DNA of 7,646 nucleotides, from assembly GCA_016926765.1 (NCBI GenBank), contig JAFGNY010000167.1, positions 1 through 7,646 of the forward strand, read 5' to 3'. Positions within the stretch are counted from its first letter, which is position 1, and each line of letters starts with the position of its first letter. The position numbers were made by a program, and so were the translations under genes. Source of the DNA: Bacteroidales bacterium (GTDB lineage: Bacteria; Bacteroidota; Bacteroidia; Bacteroidales; FEN-979). Below the pieces are notes generated by a model. That model was not told where the DNA came from and made no database searches. It saw only the letters and a program-made list of their open reading frames with translations. Shown piece by piece: positions 6,540-7,646 of this stretch.

Positions 6540-7314
6540 ATCCCCTCCACTCCCGCAGCCTCTTCGCATACCGCCGGCTTACGATGATCGCTTCCCGGAA
6601 GCCTTTCAGGGTGATCCGGTAAGCATGGTTGCTCCAGGGCTCCACTTCATCCACTTGTCCCAGGTTGATCATGGTATTCCGGTGAACCCGAAGGAACAGG
6701 GTTTCAGGGAGGATCATCTCCCACTCTTTCAGTAATTTATGGACCAACCCAGATTGACCGGTAGTGGTAAACAACTCGGTATAAGGCCCCTGCGCCCGCA
6801 ACAGGAGGATCTCCTCCACCCGCTGAAACCGGAGTTTGTTTCCCAGCCGGATAAAGACAACATCGGAAGGGGCCAGTCTTTGGGCAGGAAATGCGTTATG
6901 GATCGGTGACAAGGGCCGACCGGAAGCAGGTTCCACCACCTGGCCGCTTTCCGAAACCTCACCAACCAGCCGCTCAACCGACCGGGCCAGCCGTTCCGGA
7001 CTCACCGGTTTCAGCAGATAGTCCAGGGCATTGACCTCAAACGCCTGAACGGCATACTGATCCCAGGCCGTCACGAAGATGATTTTCCCGGCAAAATCAA
7101 CCCGTTCAAGCAGATCAAATCCGGTCTCCCCCCGAAGCTGGATATCGAGGAACAGGAGCTCCGGCTTCAGGGAAAGGATTTTTTGGCCGGCTTCGGCTAC
7201 CCCGGATGCCTCACCAACCACCTCAATGTCTGGATGACTGCGCAGCAACCGGATCAGCTCCATCCTCGCAAGACGTTCATCATCAATGATCAATGCGTGT
7301 ATGGGTTCTTTCAT
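6538..7314 (-). CDS. LytTR-family response regulator
   Basis: This is a 258-residue two-domain regulator. The N-terminal receiver (about 5-118) shows the acidic pair D11-D12, phosphoacceptor D57 in LLFLDIQL, the switch threonine T82 in FVTAWDQYA, and K102 in LLKPV. A linker of about 30 residues leads to a LytTR DNA-binding domain (about 150-256) with GNKLRFQRVEEILLL, LFLRVHRNTMINL and IIVSRRYAKRL. Known: such proteins bind direct-repeat sites in promoters after phosphorylation by a LytS-type kinase. The kinase gene lies directly upstream and overlaps by ATGA. The gene ends 42 bases before the ClpP-like gene with no terminator between them. Read-through into the AT-rich module is therefore possible, but its composition fits the host chromosome rather than the module. 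What it regulates cannot be told from here. Confidence 0.95.
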   Translation of the reverse strand: MKEPIHALIIDDERLARMELIRLLRSHPDIEVVGEASGVAEAGQKILSLKPELLFLDIQLRGETGFDLLERVDFAGKIIFVTAWDQYAVQAFEVNALDYLLKPVSPERLARSVERLVGEVSESGQVVEPASGRPLSPIHNAFPAQRLAPSDVVFIRLGNKLRFQRVEEILLLRAQGPYTELFTTTGQSGLVHKLLKEWEMILPETLFLRVHRNTMINLGQVDEVEPWSNHAYRITLKGFREAIIVSRRYAKRLREWRG

Positions 7315-7646
7315 GACGGTTCTTCGTTAGAGACGGGATTCTCAAGGTATTCCGTACCAATGGGTTTCCGGCCATGATGATCAGGGATCTCCAGCACCAC
7401 CCGTACCCGGTTCTCCTCCCTGATTACCTGCATCAAAAAATCATCCCGGTAGAGGTTTTGCAGCCGTTCCTCCACATTCTTCAATCCGACTCCCTCTCTG
7501 CTCCCACTCCGGGTGTTCCAGCTTCCCGAATTGGTCACCTCCAGGCGAAGGTTGTTACCGTTCCTCCGGGTAGTAACGGCAACATCCAAGGGCATAACGC
7601 TGGTCTGGATACCATGCTTGACGGCATTATCCACCAGGGGCAGCAA
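7311..7646 (-). CDS. LytS-family sensor histidine kinase, C-terminal ATPase part (cut by the window edge)
   Basis: The frame is open to the window edge and gives the last 111 residues of a larger protein. It opens in the N-box, LPLVDNAVKHG, which is the classic LQPLVENAxKHG motif of the LytS/YehU class. Further on it has LRLEVTNSG, the reduced G1 box usual in this class, and GVGLKNVEERLQNLY, its G2 box. The sensor, membrane segments and phosphorylated histidine lie beyond position 7646. The TTG at the edge is an internal leucine codon, not a start. The stop overlaps the response-regulator start as ATGA, so the two are translated together and form a cognate pair. A proline- and charge-rich tail of about 20 residues follows the domain. 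Confidence 0.93.
   Translation of the reverse strand: MLPLVDNAVKHGIQTSVMPLDVAVTTRRNGNNLRLEVTNSGSWNTRSGSREGVGLKNVEERLQNLYRDDFLMQVIREENRVRVVLEIPDHHGRKPIGTEYLENPVSNEEPS

Overview
The window looks like chromosomal DNA of a Bacteroidota-type bacterium (inference). The evidence is a LytS/LytTR-family two-component pair, start codons mostly without a clear Shine-Dalgarno sequence, a TAnnTTTG-like box before one gene, and protein families common in that phylum. Every gene I can support is on the minus strand, so transcription runs from the high coordinates to the low ones.

In transcription order the window has three blocks. (1) Positions 7646-6538 are GC-rich. They hold the C-terminal end of a LytS-type histidine kinase (cut by the window edge) and its LytTR response regulator, joined by a 4-base ATGA overlap. 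(2) Positions 6495-4721 are strikingly AT-rich. They hold a tight three-gene module: a ClpP-like serine protease, a GHKL-fold ATPase/kinase-like protein, and a small STAS-like (DUF4325-type) protein. All three reading frames overlap, so they are probably made together. (3) After a 108-base gap, positions 4612-1 have intermediate to high GC. They hold a DUF499 P-loop ATPase, a DUF3780 protein and the N-terminal 308 residues of a DUF1156 DNA methylase (cut by the window edge), again with overlapping ends (17 and 4 bases).

Block 3 is recognisable. DUF499, DUF3780 and DUF1156 travel together in defence islands, usually with a large helicase, and I recall such helicase-methylase-ATPase loci being catalogued as Hma-type defence. 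Here any helicase would lie beyond position 1. Block 2 I cannot match to a named system. Its parts suggest a partner-switch circuit (GHKL kinase-like protein plus STAS-like antagonist) with a ClpP-like protease as effector or regulated output. It sits between a housekeeping regulator pair and a defence cluster and differs sharply in base composition, so it is the best candidate here for an undescribed, horizontally acquired system.

An unexpected detail marks the border between blocks 1 and 2. About 26 bases just after the response-regulator stop codon are repeated, with one mismatch and one inserted codon, inside the ClpP-like gene and in the same reading frame. No tRNA, rRNA, CRISPR array or insertion sequence was seen. 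No gene-free stretch exceeds about 110 bases.
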